Shown: positions 1-6,744, counted from the first letter of the stretch. The stretch is 8,683 nucleotides of DNA from Actinomycetes bacterium (GCA_029778515.1 JAKOQD010000024.1:1-8683), one strand, 5' to 3'. Numbers and translations are program-made. The notes: generated by a model not told the origin, from the sequence alone.

Positions 1-1
1 C

Positions 2-235
2 TACCCCAGGCCGCCCGCCGTCCGACCGAGCGAACGCCTGGTAGAGGTCGTCCTCGGCGGCGAGGTGATCGCCCGGACGACCGCGGCGATCCAAGTACTG
101 GAGACTAGCCATCCGCCTACCTGGTATCTGCCGAGTGCGGATTTCGCACCCGGCGCGCTGATGCCCGGCGAGGGAGCCAGCTTCTGCGAATGGAAGGGCA
201 CACCGACGACGGTGACGTCTGGTGGGAGGGCCTGA
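2..235 (+). CDS. DUF427 domain protein, partial (left edge) and cut short at a junction
   Basis: The second reading frame is open from the window edge and reads as a DUF427-family protein up to about base 199. Family-typical stretches are YPRPPAV at the start, VEVVLGGEVIA, a LETSHPPTWYLP segment, and a final FCEWKG. The family is small (roughly 90-250 residues, sometimes two tandem domains) and its biochemical role is not established. After FCEWKG a native member continues with a tyrosine/tryptophan-containing strand. Here the frame instead gives TPTTVTSGGRA and a stop at 233-235, because the DNA from about base 202 onward is PEP carboxykinase coding sequence in another frame. About 66 residues of family-like sequence are visible. 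The 5' end lies outside the window. I read this as a truncated gene or half of a chimeric join, not an intact protein. The family call is from remembered motifs, with no search run. Confidence 0.6.
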   Translation, partial: YPRPPAVRPSERLVEVVLGGEVIARTTAAIQVLETSHPPTWYLPSADFAPGALMPGEGASFCEWKGTPTTVTSGGRA

Positions 236-981
236 CCAAGGAAGCGCCAGCGCACCTGATCGACTGGCAGGGCAACGACTGGACGCCCGACTCCGGCCGT
301 CCCGCCGCCCACCCGAACAGCCGCTTCACCGTGCACGCCTCACAGGCCGCGTCCATCTCCCCAGAATGGGAGGACCCGGCCGGCGTCCCGATCGACGTCA
401 TCCTGTTCGGCGGCCGGCGCGCCAAGAACATCCCGCTGGTCAGCGAGGCATACGACTGGGAGCACGGGGTGTTCATCGGTTCGACGATCTCGTCCGAGCA
501 GACCGCTGCGGCAGAGGGCGCGGTCGGCTCGCTGCGGCGCGACCCGTTCGCCATGCTGCCGTTCTGCGGCTACAACATGGCCGACTACTGGAGCCACTGG
601 CTGGAGATGGGCAAGGTGCTCGGAGACAAGGCGCCGAAGATCTTCCAGGTGAACTGGTTCCGCAAGGACAACGACGGCCGCTGGCTGTGGCCGGGCTTCG
701 GTGACAACGCCCGCCCGATCGAGTGGGCACTGCGCCGGGTCAACGGCGAGGTGGACGCGGTGGACGCCCTGTCCGGGCGGATTCCGGCCAAGGGCGACCT
801 CAACGTCGACGGCCTGGACATTGACCAGGCCCAGCTCGACGAGCTGTTCTCCCTCGACCCTGAGGCCTGGGCGGTTGAGGCCGACCTCACTGAGGAGTAC
901 TACCAACTGTTCGGCGACCGGCTGCCGGCCGAGCTCACCCACCAGCTGGGTGAGCTGCGTGAGCGGATCGCGAAGGCCTGA
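190..981 (+). CDS. pckG: phosphoenolpyruvate carboxykinase (GTP), C-terminal fragment; probably non-functional
   Basis: The encoded 263 residues match the C-terminal part of GTP-dependent PEP carboxykinase, the cytosolic enzyme that interconverts oxaloacetate plus GTP with PEP, GDP and CO2 in gluconeogenesis or anaplerosis. Visible family landmarks are TDDGDVWWEGL (residues 5-15), HPNSRF with the substrate-binding Arg (41-46), the FGGRR segment (73-77), the mobile lid region GSTISSEQTAAAEG (97-110), and the nucleotide-pocket WPGFGDN (167-173). The full enzyme is about 600 residues. The N-terminal domain, the metal-binding Lys/His, and the P-loop (kinase-1a motif) are all absent because the DNA to the left is an unrelated DUF427 sequence. 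The ATG at 190 is simply the first start in frame and lies before family homology begins, near base 202. The fragment cannot be a working carboxykinase. The 3' end is intact, with TGA at 979-981 and a strong terminator just after. Confidence 0.85.
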   Translation: MEGHTDDGDVWWEGLTKEAPAHLIDWQGNDWTPDSGRPAAHPNSRFTVHASQAASISPEWEDPAGVPIDVILFGGRRAKNIPLVSEAYDWEHGVFIGSTISSEQTAAAEGAVGSLRRDPFAMLPFCGYNMADYWSHWLEMGKVLGDKAPKIFQVNWFRKDNDGRWLWPGFGDNARPIEWALRRVNGEVDAVDALSGRIPAKGDLNVDGLDIDQAQLDELFSLDPEAWAVEADLTEEYYQLFGDRLPAELTHQLGELRERIAKA

Positions 982-997
982 TCCGCCTCCCGATCGC

Positions 998-1038
998 CCA
1001 GCGGGCCCGGCCACTTCGGCCGGGCCCGCTGGCGTTTG
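998..1038 (+). terminator. hairpin terminator after the PEP carboxykinase end
   Basis: A perfect 15-bp inverted repeat (998-1012 with 1018-1032) with a 5-nt loop, ACTTC, starts 17 nt after the stop codon and is followed by CGTTTG. The stem is almost all G/C, so it should be very stable; the T tract is short, as is common in high-GC actinobacteria. It sits between two convergent genes, 54 nt past the regulator's stop, and may also stop transcripts from the minus strand, although no T tract follows on that side. Confidence 0.8.
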
Positions 1039-1085
1039 GCAGTGGTACGCGGCCCGCATGCCGCCGCCAACCTCCAGCCGGAAAC

Positions 1086-2066
1086 TCAGGGGCGGCGGGT
1101 GGACTCCCGGACGATCAGGCTGGGCTCAAGCACCACCTGCTGCGGCTCGCTGGCCGAGCCGGACACCCGGCCGGCCAGCAGCCGGGCCGCGGTCTCGCCG
1201 ATCTCGGTCACCGGCTGGCTGACCACGGTGACGGTCGGGGTGGACATGCCGGTCCAATCCTCGTTGTCGGTACCGACCAGCCCCACCCCGCTAGCCCCGC
1301 TGGAGGCCAGAGCGAAATATGCGCCCTGGGTGGAGGGGCCGTTTACGCAGTAGATGGCGTCCGGCGGCTGGGGCCCGGCCAACAGGTCGAGTACGGCCGC
1401 CTTCGCCGACGCGAGGGAGAGGTCCAGCCTCCGGTCGTGTTCAGGCAGCATGCCAAGCCCGCTGCTGGCCAGCGCCGCCCGGAAACCAGCCGCCCGCTCG
1501 TCGACCGGCCGGCCACCGAGACCCTCGCCCAGCAGCGCGACGCGGCGATAGCCACCCTCGGCGAGGTGTTCGGCAGCCAACCGACCGGCCAGCTCGTTGT
1601 CCAGCGTCACCGAGCCGCGCCCCGTGCCGGGGTAGCTGAAGTCGGCGAAGACGATCGGCAGGTCCACCTCGGTATAGATGTCCGGTGTGGTCGTGCTGGC
1701 CACGATCAGCCCGGACACCCGCTGGCTGATCGCTGCCTGCACATACCGCCGCTCCAATGTCTCGTCCTGCCCGGTGATCCCCAGGTAGACGCTGGTGCCC
1801 TGCTGATGCGCAGCCTGCTCGATCGACGAAACCAGCGAGGAGACGAAGGCGTTCAGGCCGTTGACGATCACCGCCCAGGTATTCGTGTGCTGCCGGCGCA
1901 ACGAGCGGCCGACGTTGTTGGGCACGTAGCCCAACCGGTCGACGGTCTCCAGCACCCGCTGGGCCAGCTCGGGGTTCAAGGTTTCAATGCCGTTGATCGC
2001 GCGCGACACCGTCGCCACGGAGACGTCAGCCTCCCTGGCCACGTCGCGGATCGTGGGCACCGCCAC
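1086..2066 (-). CDS. LacI-family transcriptional regulator of the fucoside operon
   Basis: This 326-residue protein has the standard LacI/GalR plan. An N-terminal helix-turn-helix occupies about residues 5-25 (TIRDVAREADVSVATVSRAI). A hinge helix at 49-58 (PNNVGRSLRR) carries the leucine (L56) that such repressors insert into the operator minor groove. The rest is a periplasmic-binding-protein-like effector domain, with GTDNED at about 265-270 in the usual ligand-contact region. The start is a GTG at 2066, six bases after a good GAGGAGG ribosome site. It is the last gene of the minus-strand operon, 51 bp after the fucosidase stop, so repressor and enzymes would be co-expressed unless the gap holds a promoter. 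By context it probably responds to L-fucose or a fucosylated sugar and represses the operon; the effector itself cannot be read from sequence. Function as a LacI-type regulator is secure, the ligand is inferred. Confidence 0.93.
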   Translation of the reverse strand: MAVPTIRDVAREADVSVATVSRAINGIETLNPELAQRVLETVDRLGYVPNNVGRSLRRQHTNTWAVIVNGLNAFVSSLVSSIEQAAHQQGTSVYLGITGQDETLERRYVQAAISQRVSGLIVASTTTPDIYTEVDLPIVFADFSYPGTGRGSVTLDNELAGRLAAEHLAEGGYRRVALLGEGLGGRPVDERAAGFRAALASSGLGMLPEHDRRLDLSLASAKAAVLDLLAGPQPPDAIYCVNGPSTQGAYFALASSGASGVGLVGTDNEDWTGMSTPTVTVVSQPVTEIGETAARLLAGRVSGSASEPQQVVLEPSLIVRESTRRP

Positions 2067-2072
2067 CGCTAA

Positions 2073-2079
2073 CCTCCTC
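2073..2079 (-). promoter_or_regulatory. ribosome binding site setting the GTG start of the LacI gene
   Basis: Minus-strand GAGGAGG, with six bases (TTAGCG) before the GTG at 2066. A second GTG two codons further in is spaced 12 bases away, which is less favourable, so the first GTG is preferred. Confidence 0.7.
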
Positions 2080-2112
2080 GCTGCTGACGCTCCGAGATTA
2101 GTACTGCTGACA

Positions 2113-2130
2113 GCCGCTCACTTGAGCGGC
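2113..2130 (-). repeat. small hairpin across the fucosidase stop codon
   Basis: GCCGCTC (2113-2119) and GAGCGGC (2124-2130) form a perfect 7-bp stem with a 4-nt loop; one further A/T pair closes it if a 2-nt loop is allowed. The fucosidase stop codon (2118-2120) lies inside it. No T tract follows on the minus strand, so it is not a textbook terminator. It might cause partial termination or slow decay before the regulator gene, or be chance in GC-rich DNA. Confidence 0.4.
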
Positions 2131-3449
2131 AGGCTGACCCGACCCGGCAATTCGCCTGAGGTCTTCACGAACAGCTGACCGTCAGCAACCCGCACTTCCG
2201 CGTTGACCGCGGTGGCGCGGTCCAGGTCGACCCGGGTCACGTCCACCGGCAAGGCCACTTCCTCACCGGCCATGACGAAGGCGTGGGCAGCACCGTCAGC
2301 CTGGGTCCAGCGCACCCACGGGTTTTCGCTGGCCCGGCCGATTGCCGCGTCGAGCGGGCGCGAACCGAAGATGGCCTCCCCGTGCATCGCGTTGAATTCG
2401 CCCAGGGTGCGCAACGTCCGCTCCTGGATGGACGGCACCTCACCAGCGGCGGTCAGGCCGATGTTCAGCAGGTAGTTCCCGCCACGGGAGATGACGTCCA
2501 GGAAGTTGACCACAGCGCCGGCGCCGCTGAGGTAGTGCGACTCGTCCTCCAGCTGGTTGTAGGCGAAGGAGAAGCCGACGCCCCGGCAGTTCTCCCAGGC
2601 GGCGGCCTTCTCGGCTTCGAGGCCGTGCACGTATTCGCTGGTGCGGAAGTCCCAGTGGGTCAGGCCCCAGCGGTCGTTGATCAGGCCATCGGGAGCCTGT
2701 GCGTAGAAGTGGTCGAACATCTCCACCAGGCTCTTGGGACCCGGCACCTTGCCGGCGTCGGGGTACTCGATGTCGCCCCACAGGATTTCGGGGTGGTACC
2801 GGTCGATGAGGTCGATGACCTGCTCGAAGGCGTAGTCGGCGTACTCCTTGCCGAGCGGACGCACGTCGTCGGTGATCTCGGCGGTGATCGGCGGGAGTTC
2901 GGAGTTGAAGTGCCAGTCCAGGCCGCCGGAGTAGTAGACACCGAACCGGATGCCCCGCTCGGCCGCGGCCTTCTGGAACTCGCCGATCAGATCCCGCTTG
3001 GGCCCGCGCTTTACGGTGTTGCGGTCCCCGGTGCGCGGCGCGTCCCACAGGGTGACGCCGTCATGGTGCTTGGTGGTGGGGACGAAATAGCCAGCTCCCG
3101 TCGCCTTGACCAGGTCCATCACCTTGCCGGCATCGAATTTCTCGGCGTGCCACAGATCGAGGAACTGCTCGTAGTCGAGGTTGCCGTAGGTGTCCAGCTG
3201 ATGCTGGCGAGCCGGGCTGCCCTCAATCCGGATCGTGTTGTAGTACCACTCCGAGTACGGGTTGTGCAGGTTCCACCACTCCGGCTCGAACTCACCCAGC
3301 GGCCCGATCGGCTCGGCCCACGCCGGGACGGAGTACGGCCCCCAGTGGACGAAGATGCCCAGCTTGGCGTCGTGCCACCACTTCGGCGCCGGCCGCTCAA
3401 ATCGGCGGTAGGGCTCGGGGCGGACCGGGTTGTCGGAGAACATTGCCAT
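2118..3449 (-). CDS. alpha-L-fucosidase, glycoside hydrolase family 29, cytoplasmic
   Basis: This 443-residue retaining exo-fucosidase releases L-fucose from the non-reducing end of fucosides. GH29 hallmarks in order: WWHDAKLGIFVHWGPYS (24-40, His35 in the fucose pocket), KHHDG (127-131, His128/His129), the nucleophile Asp226 in ILWGDIEYP, NDRWGLTHWDFRTSEY (258-273) with Glu272 aligned to the acid/base Glu266 of the Thermotoga maritima enzyme, then GGNYLLNIG (323-331) before a C-terminal beta-sandwich. The catalytic pair is therefore present. There is no signal peptide or membrane segment, so it acts on imported substrate. The ATG at 3449 is chosen because AAGGA lies 8 bases upstream; a second ATG at 3443 is further off. 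It follows the second permease by 81 bp and precedes the LacI gene by 51 bp. Its length fits a catalytic domain plus short C-terminal domain without an added carbohydrate-binding module. The natural linkage it cuts (alpha-1,2/3/4/6 or aryl) is not readable here. Confidence 0.95.
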   Translation of the reverse strand: MAMFSDNPVRPEPYRRFERPAPKWWHDAKLGIFVHWGPYSVPAWAEPIGPLGEFEPEWWNLHNPYSEWYYNTIRIEGSPARQHQLDTYGNLDYEQFLDLWHAEKFDAGKVMDLVKATGAGYFVPTTKHHDGVTLWDAPRTGDRNTVKRGPKRDLIGEFQKAAAERGIRFGVYYSGGLDWHFNSELPPITAEITDDVRPLGKEYADYAFEQVIDLIDRYHPEILWGDIEYPDAGKVPGPKSLVEMFDHFYAQAPDGLINDRWGLTHWDFRTSEYVHGLEAEKAAAWENCRGVGFSFAYNQLEDESHYLSGAGAVVNFLDVISRGGNYLLNIGLTAAGEVPSIQERTLRTLGEFNAMHGEAIFGSRPLDAAIGRASENPWVRWTQADGAAHAFVMAGEEVALPVDVTRVDLDRATAVNAEVRVADGQLFVKTSGELPGRVSLPLK

Positions 3450-3471
3450 TTGGAGGTTCCTTGGTTCTGGG

Positions 3472-3499
3472 CACGGCGGAGGTTGGCCCCCATGCCGTG
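3472..3499 (-). repeat. intercistronic stem-loop between permease and fucosidase genes
   Basis: CACGGC (3472-3477) pairs with GCCGTG (3494-3499), and GGAGG (3478-3482) pairs with CCCCC (3487-3491) with one G-U. This gives an 11-pair stem, a 4-nt loop and a 2-nt bulge (3492-3493). It fills the middle of the 81-bp spacer (3450-3530). No T tract follows on the minus strand, so it looks more like an RNA-stability or processing element than a full terminator. The role is inferred. Confidence 0.45.
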
Positions 3500-3530
3500 G
3501 GGAGGTCGGATTTGGGTGCGGTTTACTTGC

Positions 3531-4364
3531 TCAGCGGCCGCCGAAGCCGCCTAGGTTGATGCCCTTGGCCAGTTGCTTCTGCATCAGCACCACGATCAGC
3601 AGGCTGGCCACCACCGCGATGCTGGAGGCCGCCATCAGCGCCCCCCACTCGGTGCCCCGCTCGCCGGAGAACATGGCCAGACCGAGCTGCAGCGGCGCCT
3701 TCGCCTGGTCGTTGATGATGATCAGCGGCCACAGGAAGGCGTTCCAGTAGTCGATGAACGAGAAGGCGGCCACCACCGCGATCGGTCCCCGCAGCAGCGG
3801 GACGATCACGTGCCACAACAGCCTGGGCTGGCTGGCGCCGTCGATCCGGGCGGCTTCCTCGTAGTCGGTCGGTAGCGACAGCAGGAACTGACGCAGCATG
3901 AAGGTCCCGAAGGCGCCGAAGGCGAACGGCAGCACGATCGCGGCATAGGTGTCGACCATGTTGATCTTGGTCGCCCCGATGTACAGCGGGATCACCAACA
4001 CCTCCAGCGGCAGCACCAGGGTGGCGATGAAGATCGCGAACAGCTGGTCACGGAACGGGAACCGCAGCCGGGCAAAGGCGTAGGCACTGAGCACCGAAAC
4101 GGTGACGGTGATCAACGAACCGGCGGCGGCGATGCCGAAGGTGTTGAGCAGGATCCGGCCGTACGGGACGGCGGTGAAGGCCTCGAGGTAATTCGCCCAT
4201 TCCAGCCGCGAGCCGAACAGCTCCGACCCGGAGGACAGCACTTCGGTGGACGGCTTGAGGGAGGAGAAGAACATCCACACGAAGGGCAGGAAGAAGATGA
4301 TCCCCACCAGCACCAGCAGGGCCTTGCTGAGCACCCGGCTCCACTTGATCCGAGGCTTAGGCAT
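3531..4364 (-). CDS. carbohydrate ABC transporter permease, MalG/UgpE type
   Basis: This 277-residue inner-membrane protein has about six hydrophobic segments: near residues 13-33, 70-98, 107-129, 138-160, 193-215 and 242-262. The permease signature, where the ATPase docks, is at about 168-189 (YEEAARIDGASQPRLLWHVI, then VPL). The short N-terminus ending in KWSRVL, the KP after the first segment and the overall length fit the second (MalG-like) permease of CUT1 sugar importers. Its ATG overlaps the end of the first permease by 8 bp (ATGCCTAA), which suggests translational coupling and an equal ratio of the two subunits. It should pair with the upstream permease and the lipoprotein to import a fucose-containing sugar. 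No ATPase gene lies in the window; CUT1 systems often share one encoded elsewhere. The substrate is inferred only from the linked fucosidase. Confidence 0.94.
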   Translation of the reverse strand: MPKPRIKWSRVLSKALLVLVGIIFFLPFVWMFFSSLKPSTEVLSSGSELFGSRLEWANYLEAFTAVPYGRILLNTFGIAAAGSLITVTVSVLSAYAFARLRFPFRDQLFAIFIATLVLPLEVLVIPLYIGATKINMVDTYAAIVLPFAFGAFGTFMLRQFLLSLPTDYEEAARIDGASQPRLLWHVIVPLLRGPIAVVAAFSFIDYWNAFLWPLIIINDQAKAPLQLGLAMFSGERGTEWGALMAASSIAVVASLLIVVLMQKQLAKGINLGGFGGR

Positions 4365-5295
4365 CGTATTCCACCCAGTGCTTCTGGCCGACGAACTGCA
4401 GGGCAGTCACCAGCATGACGATGACAAACAGCACCCAGGCCAGCGACGAGGCGAAGCCGAGCTGGTCGTAGGAGAAACCGCTGCGGTACAGGAACAGCAC
4501 CAGCGTGTTGGTGGCGTCGCCCGGGCCGCCCTTGGTGAGCATGTACGGCTGGGTGAACACCTTGAACGCGCCGATCACCGTCATGATCGTGCAGAAGAAC
4601 AGTGAGGGCGACAGCATCGGGAAGGTGATGGTCCAGAACCGGCTCCAAGCGCTGGTGCCGTCAATCCTGGCCGACTCCAGCACGGAGGGGTTGATGTTGT
4701 TGAGGCCGGCGGCCAGCACCACGATGTTGTAGCCAACTCCCTGCCAAAGCGACATCAGGATCATCGAGAACATCGCCCAGCCGGATTCACCCAGCCAGGA
4801 CGGCCCGGTTATCCCGAGCATCGCCAACATGCCGTTGATCATTCCCCGGTCATCCAGAATCACCCGCCACACCAGGGCGTTCGCGACCATGGGGGTGACC
4901 ACGGGTACGAAGAACAGCACCCTGAAGAACGGCGCCCAATCCGGCAGGCTGTGCAGCCAGACCGCCAGCCCGGTCGAGATGATCAGGTTCGCCGCGGTGT
5001 AGCCGATCGCGAACAGCGCAGTGTTGAACAGGATCTGGCCGAAGACCGGGGTACGGCCGTCGAACAGACGCAGGTAGTTGTCGACACCGATGAACTTCGG
5101 GTCACCGAAGAGTGGCCACCGGTAGAGGCTGATGACGATCGAGGCGATGAGCGGGATCACCACGAAGATGATGAACCCGCTCATCCCTGGCGCGAGATGG
5201 AGGAAGGCCAAGAAGCGTTCGTTGACGCCCGGCTTCTTGGCCTTCCTCGCGGTCGTCATCACATCATCGGTAACCGACGATGAGATCTGACCCAT
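4357..5295 (-). CDS. carbohydrate ABC transporter permease, MalF/UgpA type
   Basis: This 312-residue inner-membrane protein is the first permease of a CUT1-type sugar importer. A charged cytoplasmic N-terminus (ARKAKKPGVNERF) is followed by a first membrane segment at about 37-57, and further segments near 92-115, 123-145, 172-196, 230-250 and 283-303. The ATPase-docking signature is at about 206-226 (ESARIDGTSAWSRFW, then ITFPM). The MLTKGGPGDATNTL stretch (252-265) is typical of MalF/UgpA homologues. I chose the ATG at 5295 over an in-frame TTG at 5316, because a strong GGAGGA lies 6 bases upstream of the ATG, while the TTG would overlap the binding-protein gene. The gene starts 13 bp after the lipoprotein stop and overlaps the next permease by 8 bp, so it is clearly in the operon. 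Confidence 0.94.
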   Translation of the reverse strand: MGQISSSVTDDVMTTARKAKKPGVNERFLAFLHLAPGMSGFIIFVVIPLIASIVISLYRWPLFGDPKFIGVDNYLRLFDGRTPVFGQILFNTALFAIGYTAANLIISTGLAVWLHSLPDWAPFFRVLFFVPVVTPMVANALVWRVILDDRGMINGMLAMLGITGPSWLGESGWAMFSMILMSLWQGVGYNIVVLAAGLNNINPSVLESARIDGTSAWSRFWTITFPMLSPSLFFCTIMTVIGAFKVFTQPYMLTKGGPGDATNTLVLFLYRSGFSYDQLGFASSLAWVLFVIVMLVTALQFVGQKHWVEYDA

Positions 5296-5301
5296 GATTT
5301 G

Positions 5302-5307
5302 TCCTCC
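5302..5307 (-). promoter_or_regulatory. ribosome binding site deciding the first permease start
   Basis: Minus-strand GGAGGA lies in the 13-bp gap after the binding-protein stop (5309-5311) and 6 bases before the ATG at 5295. This strong site is why the ATG is preferred to the TTG at 5316. Confidence 0.7.
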
Positions 5308-5308
5308 G

Positions 5309-6559
5309 TTACCCAACCGACTTCTGGATGGTGTCCAGGATTTCCGCCGCGGTCTTGTTGCCGCGGGTGCCGTCGCTGGAGTATTGCGTGAACTGGGTCA
5401 CGAACTGGTTCCAGGTCGGGGTGGTGACCAGCGGCTGGCCCTGGGCGAGCAGCGCCTTCATCACCTCGACGTCACCGGCCGGCTTGCCCTTCGCCCAGCC
5501 GTCGATGGCGGACTCGATTGAGGGGACGGTGCCGCGGGTCTCGCCGACGAAGGCCACAACCTCTGGGGTGGTGATCTTCATGATGTTGGCGAAGGCGTTC
5601 TTCGGATCGGGGCACTTGGCGGAGATGCCGAAGCCCGAGCCCTGGATCATGCCGACGGGCTGGCCGCTGGCGGACGGGATGACGGCCACGCCGACCTCGT
5701 CCTTCATCGGCTCACGGATCGAGGTGTAGAACCACGGGCCGTCGATGATCATGGCGACCTTGCCGGCCTGGAAGCCCTGCATCGGGACGTCGGTGGTGTC
5801 GGCCGGGTTGGGGGCAACAGCCACCTTCTCCTTGGCCGCCAGGTCGAAGGTCCACTGGATGTCGGCCACGAACGCCGGATCGGTCAGCGCCAGGGCGCCG
5901 TCCTTGACCGGAGCGTTCCCGTTGGCGAAGGCCAGCGGCAGGTACGGGTAGCCGGGGTCCGGAGCCAGCGCGAAGCCCTTGACGTCACCCTTGGTGAGCG
6001 CCTTGGCGTCGGAGATGAACTGGGCCTGGGTGTAGTTCACGGTGGGCTCGGCGAGGCCGGCGTCCTTGAACATGGTCTTGTTGTAGTAGAGCACCATCGG
6101 CTCGGCGTCGTACGGGATCGCCCGCACGGTGCCGTCAACGGTCATGCCCTTGATCATGCCCTCGTTGTACTGGGCGAGATCGAGGCCGGCCTCCTTGGCC
6201 AGGTCATCCAGGGGGATCAGGATGTCCTTGAGCTCCTGGGCGCGGGCGGCCTGGGTGGTCAGGATGCAGGGCGCGTCGGGCGCGTTCATCCGGGTCTTGA
6301 CCTTGGTCCAGTACTCCTGGAAGCTCGGGCCGTCCAGGGTCAGGTTGAAGTTGGGGTCCTTCTTCTGGGCGCCTTCGACGAAGGACTGCCACTGCGCGCG
6401 GTCGCCTTCGCTGGAGATCCAGGTGTACATCTGGCTGGACTGGGCGCTCGGGGCGGCGTTGCTACCCGAGTTGGTGGGCGCCGGCGAGCCACCGCAAGCG
6501 GCCAGGCTGGTGGCAAGCCCTGCCGCCAGCAGACCGATCAAGATCTTGGTTGATTTCAT
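5309..6559 (-). CDS. extracellular sugar-binding lipoprotein of the ABC importer
   Basis: This 416-residue solute-binding protein belongs to the family 1 (MalE/UgpB-like) group. The N-terminus is a lipoprotein signal peptide: MKSTK, a hydrophobic core, then the lipobox LAAC with the lipidated Cys at residue 22, followed by a Ser/Asn/Pro/Ala-rich linker (23-42). The mature domain has typical SBP features, such as IPYDAEPMVLYYNK (the hinge-side strand found across these proteins) and FQAGKVAMIIDGPWFY. It would be anchored outside the membrane, catch the sugar and hand it to the two permeases. An in-frame start upstream (6715) would bury the signal peptide behind 52 charged residues. The ATG at 6559 instead has AAGGAGA five bases upstream and begins exactly at the signal peptide. 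It is the first gene of the operon. The ligand, presumably a fucosylated oligosaccharide or fucoside, is inferred from the linked GH29 gene. Confidence 0.94.
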   Translation of the reverse strand: MKSTKILIGLLAAGLATSLAACGGSPAPTNSGSNAAPSAQSSQMYTWISSEGDRAQWQSFVEGAQKKDPNFNLTLDGPSFQEYWTKVKTRMNAPDAPCILTTQAARAQELKDILIPLDDLAKEAGLDLAQYNEGMIKGMTVDGTVRAIPYDAEPMVLYYNKTMFKDAGLAEPTVNYTQAQFISDAKALTKGDVKGFALAPDPGYPYLPLAFANGNAPVKDGALALTDPAFVADIQWTFDLAAKEKVAVAPNPADTTDVPMQGFQAGKVAMIIDGPWFYTSIREPMKDEVGVAVIPSASGQPVGMIQGSGFGISAKCPDPKNAFANIMKITTPEVVAFVGETRGTVPSIESAIDGWAKGKPAGDVEVMKALLAQGQPLVTTPTWNQFVTQFTQYSSDGTRGNKTAAEILDTIQKSVG

Positions 6560-6564
6560 GCGCG

Positions 6565-6571
6565 TCTCCTT
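6565..6571 (-). promoter_or_regulatory. ribosome binding site of the sugar-binding lipoprotein gene
   Basis: Minus-strand AAGGAGA followed by five bases (CGCGC) and the ATG at 6559. It supports starting at the signal peptide rather than at 6715. Confidence 0.75.
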
Positions 6572-6605
6572 GACGTGCCGATGGTGTGAGGGACACCCCT
6601 GGGCG

Positions 6606-6617
6606 GAAACCGGTTGC
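6606..6617. promoter_or_regulatory. candidate LacI-family operator
   Basis: The 8-bp perfect palindrome AACCGGTT (6608-6615), with one further matching outer pair (6606/6617), lies 47-58 bp upstream of the lipoprotein ATG. LacI/GalR repressors bind even-length palindromes with a central CG, and some (for example E. coli GntR sites) have central CCGG. The position in the leader of an operon that encodes its own LacI protein fits a repression site, but a match this short could be chance. Confidence 0.4.
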
Positions 6618-6696
6618 GTTCCGTTCCAGAGGACAACGAGAACCCTTGGTCTGCCGGAGGTGGCCCGTCTGCGCCGCTGAGTAATCGTTTTCTCGG

Positions 6697-6726
6697 ACCA
6701 TAGCGAGGCTAGCACCGACAGAGCAA
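6697..6726 (-). promoter_or_regulatory. candidate promoter of the fucoside operon
   Basis: Minus-strand TTGCTC (6721-6726) and TATGGT (6697-6702) are separated by 18 bp. The -10 fits the actinobacterial TAnnnT pattern; the -35 matches only TTG. Transcription would start near 6690, giving a leader of about 130 nt that contains the AACCGGTT palindrome. This is weak evidence from sequence alone. Confidence 0.35.
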
Positions 6727-6744
6727 CGCAAGCCAGCGCATCGT

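Noticed and set aside
340..1059. 239-codon minus-strand open frame across the carboxykinase end
   Set aside because: It is antisense to conserved carboxykinase motifs and crosses the terminator hairpin.
1437..2072. 211-codon plus-strand open frame opposite the LacI gene
   Set aside because: It is a mirror frame of a well-supported regulator and has no recognisable domain.
2283..3554. 423-codon plus-strand open frame opposite the fucosidase gene
   Set aside because: It is antisense to a gene with clear GH29 motifs. Long mirror frames are common in GC-rich genes with strong third-position bias, and the protein shows no recognisable family features.
5296..5316. TTG start for the first permease
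   Set aside because: It overlaps the binding-protein stop and lacks a clear ribosome site, whereas the ATG at 5295 follows GGAGGA.
6560..6715. N-terminal extension of the binding lipoprotein to an in-frame start at 6715
   Set aside because: It would place 52 residues before the lipoprotein signal peptide and overlap the predicted promoter. The ATG at 6559 has its own good ribosome site.
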